Positions 35,689 to 43,729 of a DNA stretch of 63,529 nt are shown piece after piece. The stretch lies in assembly GCF_001707915.1 (NCBI RefSeq), contig NZ_MAVV01000003.1, positions 1 to 63,529 on the forward strand, written 5' to 3'. The notes below the pieces were generated by a model, which saw nothing but the letters and a program-made list of their open reading frames with translations, did not search any database and had not been told where the DNA came from. This stretch comes from Thermodesulfovibrio sp. N1 (GTDB lineage: Bacteria; Nitrospirota; Thermodesulfovibrionia; Thermodesulfovibrionales; Thermodesulfovibrionaceae). A program made the position numbers and the translations under genes. Position 1 is the stretch's first letter, and every line of letters starts with the position of its first letter.

Positions 35689-36786
35689 TCATATTAAAAT
35701 AACAAGATTATCTCTGTGAATAATTTCATCGGAATATTTGTAACCTAAAATTTTATTTATATCAGAGGATTTTTTCCCTTTTATTAACCTGATTTCACAG
35801 GAGGAGTAATTAACTAATCCTTTTGCAATTCTTTGACCATTTTCATCAATGCAATAGACTGCATCTCCTATATCAAAATCACCTTCAACTTTCTTTATTC
35901 CTGAAGGTAAAAGACTTTTTCCATTTTGTATTAATGCCTTTACAGCACCGCTGTCAATATATAAATTCCCCTTTGACCTTGTTGCATAGGCTATCCAGCC
36001 CTTGCGAGAGGTTACTCTGTGACTTATTGCTTCAAAGTAGGTACCAATACTCTTACCTTCTAATACTGCTTTTATATTTCCGTATTTTCTTCCACTTACA
36101 ATATGAACAGGTACACCAAAGGAAGTTGCTTTTTTTGCAGCAATTACTTTAGAGTACATTCCTCCTGTTCCATATCCTGTTGAAGTTGGTTTTGCAATAT
36201 TTTCAATCTCCTTTGAAAATTCTTTGACATGCCTGATTATCTTTGCATCTGGGTCTTTTTTAGGATCTGATGTGTAGAGTCCTTCAACATCAGATAGAAT
36301 TATTAAATGATTAGCCTCGATAAGTCCGGAAACCAAGGCTGCAAGCTGGTCATTATCACCAAATTTTATTTCATCAGTGGCAACAGTATCATTTTCATTT
36401 ATTATTGGAATCACTTTCATCTCAAGGAGTGTTAGAATCGTATTTTTTGCATTTATATATCTAATCCTGTCACTTAAATCATCTCTTGTAAGAAGAATCT
36501 GAGCTATGTGTTTCCCATATTGTAAAAAATACTTTTCATACATCCACATTAAAAGAGGTTGACCTACTGCGGCTGTTGCTTGTTTTTTTCTTATTTCCTT
36601 TGGCTTATTTTTTAGTCCGAGTTTTCGAAGCCCTGACGCAATTGCCCCAGATGAAACCATTACAATTTCTATTGAACGATCAGTCAACTCTGATATTTCT
36701 TTTGCAAGGAAATGAATTCTTCTCTGATTAATTCGACCAGCTTTGTCTGTTAAAAGATTGCTCCCTATTTTTACTACTACTCTCAT
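35689..36786 (-). CDS. proB: Glutamate 5-kinase with PUA domain
   Basis: This enzyme phosphorylates glutamate, the first step of proline synthesis. The 365 residues have the amino-acid-kinase domain: KIGSNLLT at the start, VSSGAIASG (about 44-52), NENDTVATDEIKFGDNDQLAALVSG, and GTGGMYSKVIAAKKA. The C-terminal PUA domain (about 275-355) carries KSLLPSGIKKVEGDF. It overlaps obgE by four bases, so it is co-translated with it. A proA gene is not seen in the window. Confidence 0.96.
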   Translation of the reverse strand: MRVVVKIGSNLLTDKAGRINQRRIHFLAKEISELTDRSIEIVMVSSGAIASGLRKLGLKNKPKEIRKKQATAAVGQPLLMWMYEKYFLQYGKHIAQILLTRDDLSDRIRYINAKNTILTLLEMKVIPIINENDTVATDEIKFGDNDQLAALVSGLIEANHLIILSDVEGLYTSDPKKDPDAKIIRHVKEFSKEIENIAKPTSTGYGTGGMYSKVIAAKKATSFGVPVHIVSGRKYGNIKAVLEGKSIGTYFEAISHRVTSRKGWIAYATRSKGNLYIDSGAVKALIQNGKSLLPSGIKKVEGDFDIGDAVYCIDENGQRIAKGLVNYSSCEIRLIKGKKSSDINKILGYKYSDEIIHRDNLVILI

Positions 36787-37787
36787 TTTTTATTACTCAC
36801 TTTCTCTGAAAGATATTCTAATAATTTATCGATTCCTTCTTTTTTTACTGCACTTATTGGGAAAAAATCAATCCTTTTTTCTTTACAGTAATCTTTCAGC
36901 CTCTTAAGCCTTTTCCCTTCGTAGGCTATATCAATTTTTGTTCCCACAACAGCAAAGGGTTTATTTATAAGTTTAGGGTTATAAAGTTCAAGTTCCTTTT
37001 GGATCTTTTCAAAATCCTCTACAGGGTCTGATTGAAGATAATCTGATACATCTACGAGATGGAGAATTAAAGAGGTTCTTTCTACATGTCTTAAAAATTG
37101 ATGCCCTAATCCAGCACCTTTATGGGCTCCTTCAATTAATCCAGGAATATCGGCAACAACAAAGCTTTGGTAGTCTTTATATTTTACTACACCTAAAACA
37201 GGAGTAAGAGTAGTAAAAGGATAATCAGCAATTTTTGGACGAGCAGAACTTATTATTGATATTAAAGTTGATTTTCCAGCATTTGGAAGACCTATGAGTC
37301 CAACATCAGCAAGAAGTTTAAGTTCAAGAATTATCCATTTTTCTTCACCTTTTTGTCCTGGTTGAGCATATCTTGGAGCTTGATTTGTAGGAGTTGCAAA
37401 ATGGGCGTTTCCAAGACCTCCTTTGCCTCCTCTGGCTACTATAAACTCTTTGCCATCTTGATTAAGGTCTATAAGTATTTCTTCTGAATCAGCATCTTTA
37501 ACAACTGTACCAATAGGAACTTTAATTATAAGGTCTTCACCATCCTTACCTTTCATGTTACTACCTTTTCCGTGTTCACCACGCTTAGCTTTATATGTCT
37601 TCTGATACTTGTGATCAAGGAGAGTATGAAGTTCTGAAGAAGCTCTTATTATAACATCACCGCCTTTTCCACCGTCACCACCATCAGGTCCGCCCTTAGG
37701 TACATATTTTTCTCTGCGAAAGCTTATACAGCCTCTTCCACCATCGCCTGCTTTTACATATATTTTTACATAGTCAACGAATTTCAT
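36783..37787 (-). CDS. obgE: GTPase ObgE/CgtA
   Basis: Obg is a ribosome-associated GTPase involved in 50S maturation and stress. The glycine-rich Obg fold (1-158) has GDGGRGCISFRREKY and GGPDGGDGGKGG. The G domain follows with GLPNAGKST (about 165-173), DIPGLIEGAHKGAGLGHQFL and GTKIDI. The 334 residues end without the C-terminal OCT domain. It lies in a hisG-rplU-rpmA-obgE-proB operon. Confidence 0.97.
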   Translation of the reverse strand: MKFVDYVKIYVKAGDGGRGCISFRREKYVPKGGPDGGDGGKGGDVIIRASSELHTLLDHKYQKTYKAKRGEHGKGSNMKGKDGEDLIIKVPIGTVVKDADSEEILIDLNQDGKEFIVARGGKGGLGNAHFATPTNQAPRYAQPGQKGEEKWIILELKLLADVGLIGLPNAGKSTLISIISSARPKIADYPFTTLTPVLGVVKYKDYQSFVVADIPGLIEGAHKGAGLGHQFLRHVERTSLILHLVDVSDYLQSDPVEDFEKIQKELELYNPKLINKPFAVVGTKIDIAYEGKRLKRLKDYCKEKRIDFFPISAVKKEGIDKLLEYLSEKVSNKK

Positions 37788-37797
37788 ATAGAAGAAA

Positions 37798-37816
37798 GGG
37801 GTGGACTTTCCACCCC
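37798..37816 (-). promoter_or_regulatory. Hairpin between rpmA and obgE
   Basis: On the minus strand GGGGTGGA-AAG-TCCACCCC forms a perfect 8-bp stem, twelve bases after the rpmA stop, followed by TTTCTTCT. This could be a partial terminator that sets obgE/proB below the ribosomal protein level, or a processing site. Confidence 0.5.
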
Positions 37817-37828
37817 GCTGATTTTTAT

Positions 37829-38098
37829 TTATTGGGTAGGTTGAGTAACTGGATAAACGCTTACTTTAAGTCTTTCTTTGTCTTTTCTTTCAAATTTAAC
37901 AACCCCGTCAATTAATGCAAAAAGTGTGTAATCAGAGCCTACACCTACATTGGCTCCGGGATGAAACTTTGTTCCCCTTTGTCTAACCAATATGTTACCT
38001 GCTTTAACAAACTGCCCACCAAATCTCTTAACACCCAATCTTTTTGCTTTACTGTCTCTACCATTTCGAGAACTTCCTACTCCTTTTTTATGTGCCAT
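37829..38098 (-). CDS. rpmA: 50S ribosomal protein L27
   Basis: L27 reaches toward the peptidyl-transferase centre with its N-terminus. The 89-residue protein starts [20 protein letters not shown] and has [20 protein letters not shown]. There is no N-terminal extension needing cleavage as in Firmicutes. It follows rplU after about 28 bases with an AAGGAGGAA ribosome site. Confidence 0.98.
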   Translation of the reverse strand: MAHKKGVGSSRNGRDSKAKRLGVKRFGGQFVKAGNILVRQRGTKFHPGANVGVGSDYTLFALIDGVVKFERKDKERLKVSVYPVTQPTQ

Positions 38099-38125
38099 TT
38101 TATTCCTCCTTGTTTCTTAAATTTT

Positions 38126-38434
38126 TTAAACAATTTCCTTAATTTTTACTTTAGTAAAAATTTGTCTGTGTCCCTTTAGTTTGTGAATAGCTTTTTTTGA
38201 TGGTGGTCTGTAAACAAGAATTTTGTCATCCTTTTTTGTTTCAATTACTTGAGCTTTAACTTTCATCCCCTCAATATAGGGATTACCTACTTTGATGCTT
38301 TCTGAAGATTTAAAAAGTAATACTTTCTCAAAAATTACTTCATCTCCTGGATTTAAATTTAGTTTGTCAATTTTTAATATGTCTCCTTCTTTTACTTTAA
38401 ATTGTTTTCCTTTTGTTTCTATGACTGCGTACAT
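38126..38434 (-). CDS. rplU: 50S ribosomal protein L21
   Basis: A 102-residue L21 with MYAVIETKGKQFKVKEGD at the start and KVKAQVIETKKDDKI and the YRPPSKKAIHKLKGHRQ signature near the end. It lies 15 bases after hisG on the same strand, leaving no room for a separate long leader, so it is probably transcribed with hisG. Confidence 0.98.
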   Translation of the reverse strand: MYAVIETKGKQFKVKEGDILKIDKLNLNPGDEVIFEKVLLFKSSESIKVGNPYIEGMKVKAQVIETKKDDKILVYRPPSKKAIHKLKGHRQIFTKVKIKEIV

Positions 38435-38449
38435 TATAAATCACCTCCG

Positions 38450-39328
38450 TTATGGAATTACTTTATTAAGTGGATACTCTACAAAACCAGATGCTCCAGC
38501 ATCTTTAAGTTTTGGTAGAATTTCTCTTACTTTTTTCTCATCTATTATAACCTCTAAGGCATACCAATTTTCATCATAAAGTTGGGATATTGTTGGAGAA
38601 TGTAAAGAATTAAGTAAGCTCAATACTCTCTTTAGAGATTCTTTAGGAACATTCATTTTAAGCCCCACTTTTTCTTCTGCTAAAAGAGCACCCTTAAGAA
38701 GTATTGCGATGTTTTCCATTTTCTTTTTTTTCCAGGGATCTCTCCATGAATTTCTGTTTGAAATAAAACGGGTTGTTGACTCAAGTATAACTTCAATTAC
38801 ACGAAGTTTGTTAGCCCTTAAAGATGTTCCTGTCTCCGTTAAATCTACAATTGCATCGGCAAGATAAGGAGGTTTGACTTCTGTAGCACCCCATGAAAAG
38901 TAAACTTCTGCTTTTATTCCCTTATTTTTTAGATATCTCTTGGTGTATCCCACTAATTCTGTAGCAATTCTCTTGCCCTGTAAGTCTTCAATTTTCTTTA
39001 TAGGAGAGTCTTCTGGAACAGCTATGACCCATCTAACGGGTCTAAACCCCTCTTTTGCATATTTCAACTCAGCAACTTCTACAACATCAACATTTTGTTC
39101 AAGTAACCAATCATATCCAGTAAGCCCGCAGTCAAGATAACCTTCTTCTACATATATGGGAATTTCCTGTGCCCGTAAAAGCATACAAGATATTTCTTCA
39201 TCATCGATTACAGGATAGTAAGACCTGTGTGATACATGTACATTAAAACCTGCTTTTTTAAAAAGTTTCAATGTGGATTCTTGAAGACTTCCCTTTGGTA
39301 ATCCTAATTTTAAAATCTTTTCTGCCAT
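38450..39328 (-). CDS. hisG: ATP phosphoribosyltransferase, long form
   Basis: HisG catalyses the first step of histidine synthesis. The 292 residues are the long, self-regulated form: the two-lobed catalytic part (1-205) with [23 protein letters not shown], and [24 protein letters not shown] (split over about 165-188), then the ACT-like C-terminal domain (about 212-285, KVGLKMNVP) that binds histidine. Its place at the head of the rplU-rpmA-obgE-proB operon is unusual. The start region faces the HU gene. Confidence 0.96.
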   Translation of the reverse strand: MAEKILKLGLPKGSLQESTLKLFKKAGFNVHVSHRSYYPVIDDEEISCMLLRAQEIPIYVEEGYLDCGLTGYDWLLEQNVDVVEVAELKYAKEGFRPVRWVIAVPEDSPIKKIEDLQGKRIATELVGYTKRYLKNKGIKAEVYFSWGATEVKPPYLADAIVDLTETGTSLRANKLRVIEVILESTTRFISNRNSWRDPWKKKKMENIAILLKGALLAEEKVGLKMNVPKESLKRVLSLLNSLHSPTISQLYDENWYALEVIIDEKKVREILPKLKDAGASGFVEYPLNKVIP

Positions 39329-39440
39329 ATTTTTATTAAAACCCCCAATATTTGCTTAGAAATATTATTTTAAAATTATCTTTTATTTTCAGTCAACTAA
39401 ATTTTAGTTCAATTTTTTTAATTAAAAATAAAAAAAACTC

Positions 39441-39469
39441 TTGACAATCTTTGTAAAATTTGGTATTGT
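39441..39469 (+). promoter_or_regulatory. Promoter of the HU gene
   Basis: TTGACA (39441-39446) and TATTGT (39464-39469) with a 17-base spacer, about 45 bases before the HU start. AT-rich flanks suggest an UP element. This is one of the clearest sigma-70-type promoters in the window. Confidence 0.65.
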
Positions 39470-39513
39470 TTACTTCAAAGTAAAAAATTATTCTTTAAAA
39501 GGAGGTCATTATC

Positions 39514-39786
39514 ATGACAAAGGCAGATTTAATCAGCAAGGTAGCAAGTAAAGCGCAGTTAACAAAGGCTGAAGCAGCAAAAGCTCTTGATGCTACAATT
39601 GAAGCAATTAAAGAAGCTCTTAAAAAAGGAGATAAGGTTACACTTGTTGGATTTGGAAGCTTTTATGTAACAAAGAGAAAAGCCAGAAAAGGAAGAAATC
39701 CAAGAACAGGTCAGGAGATTAAAATTCCTGCAACAAAAGTTCCTAAATTTACAGCAGGTAAATCTTTAAAAGACTCTGTGAAATAA
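39514..39786 (+). CDS. DNA-binding protein HU
   Basis: A 90-residue histone-like protein that bends and compacts DNA. It has MTKADLISKVASKAQLTKAE at the start, the GDKVTLVGFGSFYV strand and the RKARKGRNPRTGQEIKIPA arm. AAAGGAGG is the ribosome site. A terminator hairpin follows, so it is a single-gene unit. Confidence 0.98.
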   Translation: MTKADLISKVASKAQLTKAEAAKALDATIEAIKEALKKGDKVTLVGFGSFYVTKRKARKGRNPRTGQEIKIPATKVPKFTAGKSLKDSVK

Positions 39787-39809
39787 TTCTTATTTTTTTA
39801 ATTAAAAGA

Positions 39810-39829
39810 GGGGAGGTCTATGCCTCCCC
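39810..39829 (+). terminator. Terminator after the HU gene
   Basis: GGGGAGG-TCTATG-CCTCCCC, a perfect 7-bp stem, followed by AATTTGTATT. The T-tract is interrupted. Confidence 0.65.
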
Positions 39830-39856
39830 AATTTGTATTAGAAAAATGATTTTAAA

Positions 39857-40999
39857 GTGACAAAACATTACAATTTATTTTTTAATTTAGCCTTTCCAAA
39901 TAAAGTACCAACAAAACAACAAATAAAAAATCTTATATTAAAAGTTTCTGATTTGTTTACCAATCTCGAAGCTGAAAGACCCGCTGATTATATGAATTCT
40001 AAAGAAGTGCTTACAGGTTATCTTATATACTTTGTACCTGTTAATTTATCGAAAATTTATAATATTTTTAAAGAATTAGCAATGCATAATAAGTTTTTAA
40101 AAAAGAATGAATTACGAATAATAGATTTAGGATGCGGACCATCACCTGCAGTAGTTCCCATTTTTGATTTAATAGAGGAGGGAAAATTAAGGATAAATCA
40201 TATCAGATATGCAGGAATTGATTCAGAAGAAAAGGCTTTAAAAATAGGAGAAAAAATAGTTCAAAAAACTAAACCTGAAAAAGTATCTATTAAAGCTGAA
40301 TTTATAAAAGGTGATTTACTTGATCTTTCTCTTTATAAAACTTTAAGAGATATCAAGCCCGATATTATTATCTTTTCTAATTCCTTAGGTGAAATTTTTG
40401 ATAAAAGAGGGATTAACATAGATGAATTTATAAATCTTATTAAACCTTTTACATATAAAAATCCTGATCTTACTTTGATTTTAATTGAACCAGGTACAAA
40501 AAAAGCATCAATGAGGCTTCATGGAATAAGAGATAACTTAATAGAAAAACTTAATTTTTATCCCTATAGTCCCTGTCTTAATAATTTGCCTTGTTCAGCG
40601 CTTAAGGCAAAAAACTGGTGCTATGAGGAAAGAAAATGGTCTCCTCCTGAATATCTGGTTTTTTTAAGTTCTGTTGGATTACAGATTAATTATCTAAAGT
40701 TTAGTTATGTTGTATTGAGAAGAGATAAAGCTAACATTAGTGATATATTCGATACAGATGGTCATATAATAAAAAATACAAGTCATCTTTTAAATGAAAA
40801 AGGTAAGGTTAGGTTATGGGCTTGCTGGAATGGAAAACTCATTGATATGGAAAAATTAAAAAGAGATTTGAATGAAGATGATAATTGGCTAAAAATAAAA
40901 AAGGGAACCTATTTTTCAGTTGAAGGTGTAATATTTCTTTCAGACAAAAAAGTCAGAATTCCTAAGGATAGTGAAATCAAAATTCTTTATGAACCTTAA
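39857..40999 (+). CDS. Rsm22/METTL17-like methyltransferase-fold protein
   Basis: The 380-residue protein belongs to the Rsm22 family, known from mitochondrial small-subunit assembly factors. Residues about 95-200 form a SAM-binding fold (RIIDLGCGPSPAVVPIFD). A cysteine set SPCLNNLPC, NWC and WACW (C-x5-C-x8-C plus a fourth further on) matches the pattern that binds an iron-sulfur cluster in METTL17. The start is GTG at 39857 with no strong ribosome site. Whether it methylates 16S rRNA or acts structurally is open. A bidirectional terminator follows. Confidence 0.82.
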   Translation: MTKHYNLFFNLAFPNKVPTKQQIKNLILKVSDLFTNLEAERPADYMNSKEVLTGYLIYFVPVNLSKIYNIFKELAMHNKFLKKNELRIIDLGCGPSPAVVPIFDLIEEGKLRINHIRYAGIDSEEKALKIGEKIVQKTKPEKVSIKAEFIKGDLLDLSLYKTLRDIKPDIIIFSNSLGEIFDKRGINIDEFINLIKPFTYKNPDLTLILIEPGTKKASMRLHGIRDNLIEKLNFYPYSPCLNNLPCSALKAKNWCYEERKWSPPEYLVFLSSVGLQINYLKFSYVVLRRDKANISDIFDTDGHIIKNTSHLLNEKGKVRLWACWNGKLIDMEKLKRDLNEDDNWLKIKKGTYFSVEGVIFLSDKKVRIPKDSEIKILYEP

Positions 41000-41010
41000 A
41001 AATTTTTTAT

Positions 41011-41033
41011 AGAGGGCGGAGCCTCCGCCCTCT
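41011..41033. terminator. Bidirectional terminator between the Rsm22-like gene and glnA
   Basis: AGAGGGCGGA-GCC-TCCGCCCTCT, a perfect 10-bp stem with a 3-base loop. It lies twelve bases after the Rsm22-like stop and four bases after the glnA stop (minus strand); AT-rich flanks on both sides allow it to serve both genes. Confidence 0.85.
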
Positions 41034-41037
41034 TAGA

Positions 41038-42372
41038 TTAAAGAATCGGTAAATATCTTTCTAATTCATAGGGGAATATTCTTATACGGTAGTCATCCCA
41101 TTCCTTTTTCTTGCTTTCAATAAGATTTGTGTATATGTGATCTCCTAAGGTTTCTCTAAGTATTTCACTTTTTTCGGCATATTCAATGGCTTCAATTAAA
41201 CTTCCTGGAAGATTGTCTATCCCCAAAGCTTTTCTTTCTTCTGGATCAAGATGATAGACATCTTTTTCAATGGGTTCAGGAAGTTTATAATTCTTTTCAA
41301 CTCCAGTTAATCCAGCATTAAGCATACATGCAAAGGCAAGATAGGGATTACACGCAGGGTCTGGACTTCTTAGTTCAATTCTTGTTGCCTTTTCTTTCCC
41401 AGGTTTATAGAGGGGCACTCTTATAAGAGCAGATCTGTTTCTTCTTGCCCAACATATATAGACAGGAGCTTCATAGCCAGGGACTAATCTTTTATAGGAA
41501 TTAACCCATTGATTTAAAACAAGGGTAATCTCTTTTATATGAGTTAAAAGTCCTGCTATGTAACTTTTTGCAACATCTGATAGATAGTACTTGTCTTTTG
41601 GATCAAAGAATGCATTTTTATCACCTTTAAATAATGACTGATGGGTATGCATTCCACTTCCATTTTCCCCAAAAAGGGGTTTTGGCATAAAGGTAGCATA
41701 AACTCCGTGCTGTTTTGCAATCTCTTTTACTACAACTCTATAGGTCATTACAATATCAGCCATCTCAAGAGCTTCAGCATATCTTAAATCTATTTCATGT
41801 TGAGAAGGTGCAACTTCATGATGGGAATACTCTACCTTAATGCCCATTTGTTCTAAAGCTAAAATAGTGTCTCTTCTAAGGTCTTCTGCAGCATCTAATG
41901 GATAATCAAAATATCCACCTTCATCAAGAGTCTCTGTGCCTTTATCGTTTTTGAAATAGAAAAACTCAAGTTCTGGTCCGAGATAGAAGGTATACCCTTT
42001 TTTAGAAGCCTTTTCAAGATTTAGCTTGAGTATGTATCTTGGATCTCCTTTGTATGGAGTTCCATCAGGCTCATAGATATCACAAAACATTCTTGCAACA
42101 GGGCTTTCTTTTGGCCTCCAAGGAAGTATTGCAAAGGTAGTTGGGTCAGGTCTTGCAATCATATCTGATTCATCAATTCTTGCAAATCCATGAATTGAAG
42201 AACCATCAAAACCCATACCTTCTGAAAAGGCTACTTCAAGTTCTTCCACCGGCACGGCAAAACTTTTTAACTGTCCGAGAATATCAGTAAACCAGAGTCT
42301 TACAAATTTAACATTGTAATCCTTTACAAGTTGCATAACATCCTTTTGATCCCTTGGTTTTGAGTAAGTCAT
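41038..42372 (-). CDS. glnA: Glutamine synthetase type I
   Basis: GlnA makes glutamine from glutamate and ammonia. The start at 42372 (MTYSKPRDQKDVMQLV) is chosen because GCAGGAGGA lies just before it; the longer frame to 42387 would begin inside the ribosome site. The 444 residues have the beta-grasp domain and catalytic motifs DGSSIHGFARID, GPELEFF, HHEVAPSQHEID, NGSGMHTHQS and RNRSALIRVPLY. Size and the LPGSLIEAIEYAEKSE end suggest the I-alpha type without adenylylation. A small hairpin, GAGGC-AAA-GCCTC (42399-42411), lies in its mRNA leader. Confidence 0.96.
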   Translation of the reverse strand: MTYSKPRDQKDVMQLVKDYNVKFVRLWFTDILGQLKSFAVPVEELEVAFSEGMGFDGSSIHGFARIDESDMIARPDPTTFAILPWRPKESPVARMFCDIYEPDGTPYKGDPRYILKLNLEKASKKGYTFYLGPELEFFYFKNDKGTETLDEGGYFDYPLDAAEDLRRDTILALEQMGIKVEYSHHEVAPSQHEIDLRYAEALEMADIVMTYRVVVKEIAKQHGVYATFMPKPLFGENGSGMHTHQSLFKGDKNAFFDPKDKYYLSDVAKSYIAGLLTHIKEITLVLNQWVNSYKRLVPGYEAPVYICWARRNRSALIRVPLYKPGKEKATRIELRSPDPACNPYLAFACMLNAGLTGVEKNYKLPEPIEKDVYHLDPEERKALGIDNLPGSLIEAIEYAEKSEILRETLGDHIYTNLIESKKKEWDDYRIRIFPYELERYLPIL

Positions 42373-42732
42373 AAAATCCTCCTGCATTCATATTTACTGA
42401 GGCAAAGCCTCTTTATATAAAACTCCGTAAGTTTTTAAGTTTCAAAAATAGTTAAACATATTTTTATAAAACTTTTCCAATAGATTTAAGAAATTTTAAA
42501 CGGCTAACGGTTGCCATATAGACATTATATTGGAAAGAAATTTTTTTGTCAATATAAGAGAAAAATTCTTATATGAAAAATGAATAATAAAATGGTAAAA
42601 TTTGACAGTTTTCAAAGATTGATTAGAGAATTGTCAGAATAAAAATTTTTTGAACAAATTTGAGCCTAAGCATTACTTAATAAAAAATTAATATTTCAAT
42701 TAAGTGAAAAATAAAAAAAGAGGAGGTGAATA
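42373..42732. promoter_or_regulatory. Divergent intergenic region between glnA and a secreted repeat protein
   Basis: This 360-base AT-rich gap must hold promoters for both sides. Visible structures are the hairpin at 42399-42411, a quasi-palindrome GGCTAACGGTTGCC (42502-42515, 5 of 7 pairs), and a perfect inverted repeat ATATAAGA...TCTTATAT (42552-42574). TTGACA occurs at about 42602 on the plus strand, but no good -10 follows. No gene is seen. Confidence 0.4.
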
Positions 42733-43134
42733 TTGAAAAGGATACTTTTTATTTTAATTATGCTGTTCTTTTTCACAGTTTTTATTACTGCAGACATCTA
42801 TGGGCAAACACCGATTAACAAGTCACCACTGAATAATGCACCACCTAAGGTTAATGAAAACATTCCAAAGGAAAAACCTAAACCAACTGTTAAGAGCAGG
42901 GAATTCAGAAACATTAACTTAACAGCCACCCAGATTTCAAAGAGCAGAGAATTCAGAAACATTAACTTAACAGCCACCCAGATTTCAAAGAGCAGAGAAT
43001 TCAGAAACATTAACTTAACAGCCATCCAGATTTCAAAGAGCAGGGAATTCAGAAACATTAACTTAACAGCCACCCAGATTTCAAAGAGCAGGGAATTCAG
43101 AAACATTGATTTTATTGTTACCCCCTTTAGATGA
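42733..43134 (+). CDS. Secreted protein made of four 16-residue repeats
   Basis: I do not recognise this protein. It starts at TTG after a strong AGGAGGTGA site. Residues 1-24 are a signal peptide ending near ADIYGQ. A proline/asparagine/lysine-rich linker (about 25-53) follows, then KSREFRNINLTATQIS repeated four times (about 54-117, third copy with one change), then a truncated fifth copy, KSREFRNIDFIVTPFR. The repeat is basic and amphipathic. The DNA copies are nearly identical, so expansion is recent or kept uniform. The neighbour at 43227 is also a small exported protein. Confidence 0.8.
   Translation: MKRILFILIMLFFFTVFITADIYGQTPINKSPLNNAPPKVNENIPKEKPKPTVKSREFRNINLTATQISKSREFRNINLTATQISKSREFRNINLTAIQISKSREFRNINLTATQISKSREFRNIDFIVTPFR
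42892..43083 (+). repeat. 48-bp tandem repeat, four full copies
   Basis: Units start at 42892, 42940, 42988 and 43036, each 48 bp and encoding 16 residues, with a partial diverged copy from 43084. Copies differ by only one or two bases (for example GGGAATTC versus AGAATTC, and ACCCAG versus ATCCAG). There are no spacers, so it is not a CRISPR. Confidence 0.95.
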
Positions 43135-43226
43135 AGAGCAAAAAGTTTTGAGATATTGAATTTATAGAAGTAAGAATTTTTGATCTACAAAAAGTAAAAA
43201 ATGAAAAGCAAAAACAAGGAGGAAAA

Positions 43227-43646
43227 ATGAAAGTAAAATTTAGTATTTCTTTAACCCTATTGGTAATTATTGCCTTAGTAGTATTCTCAGTAAGCTTTGT
43301 ATTAGCCCATGACCCTTCACTTACTAATCATCCAGGATTAAGTCATATTCATGTTAAAGGAAAAATAACTGCACCAGATGGTTCTCCTGCTCGTCTTCCC
43401 AGTGGTGCAATGATTGGTGGTAAGTCAGGTGAAGTATTTGATCTGATAGCTATTGAATGTCATGCTAATCCGAACGAAGTTGTTACCTCTCCGATTAATC
43501 CTAATACTGGAGAGTATGAAATTATTTTTTATTTCAAAAACCATACCGAAAGATGTCGTGAAGAGTTTGACGTAAGACCCATGTGGCCAGAAAGAATGAG
43601 ATTTATAAATGCTCCGGGTTATGAGTTAAAGAGGGCAGCAAGATAG
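43227..43646 (+). CDS. Small histidine-rich secreted protein
   Basis: I cannot assign this to a named family. The 139 residues begin with a clear signal peptide (1-27, ending FVLA). The mature protein starts HDPSLTNHPGLSHIHVKGKI, with four histidines in 16 residues, and continues as a beta-rich domain (GKITAPDGSPARLPSG, GEYEIIFYF) that resembles carboxypeptidase-regulatory-like sandwiches. Two cysteines could form a disulfide. Metal binding is a guess from the histidines. AGGAGG precedes the ATG. It lies 92 bases after the repeat protein and ends in a strong terminator. Confidence 0.8.
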   Translation: MKVKFSISLTLLVIIALVVFSVSFVLAHDPSLTNHPGLSHIHVKGKITAPDGSPARLPSGAMIGGKSGEVFDLIAIECHANPNEVVTSPINPNTGEYEIIFYFKNHTERCREEFDVRPMWPERMRFINAPGYELKRAAR

Positions 43647-43681
43647 TAAGTAATTAACTCTTATATCGGATTGCTAAAAAC

Positions 43682-43715
43682 ATCAGAGGAAGGATTTAGC
43701 CTTCCTCTGATATTT
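43682..43715 (+). terminator. Strong terminator after the secreted-protein pair
   Basis: ATCAGAGGAAGG (43682-43693) pairs perfectly over 12 bases with CCTTCCTCTGAT (43700-43711) around a six-base loop, followed by ATTTTAATTT. It may also serve cca on the opposite strand. Confidence 0.85.
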
Positions 43716-43729
43716 TAATTTATAGACTT

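Noticed and set aside
42498-42515. Sigma-54 promoter for glnA on the minus strand (TGGCAACCGTTAGC)
   Set aside because: The distance between GG and GC is nine bases, not the required ten, and the -12 element is poor.
42892-43083. CRISPR-like array
   Set aside because: The 48-bp units are directly adjacent, in frame and coding; there are no unique spacers. The same applies to the 30-bp array at 10454.
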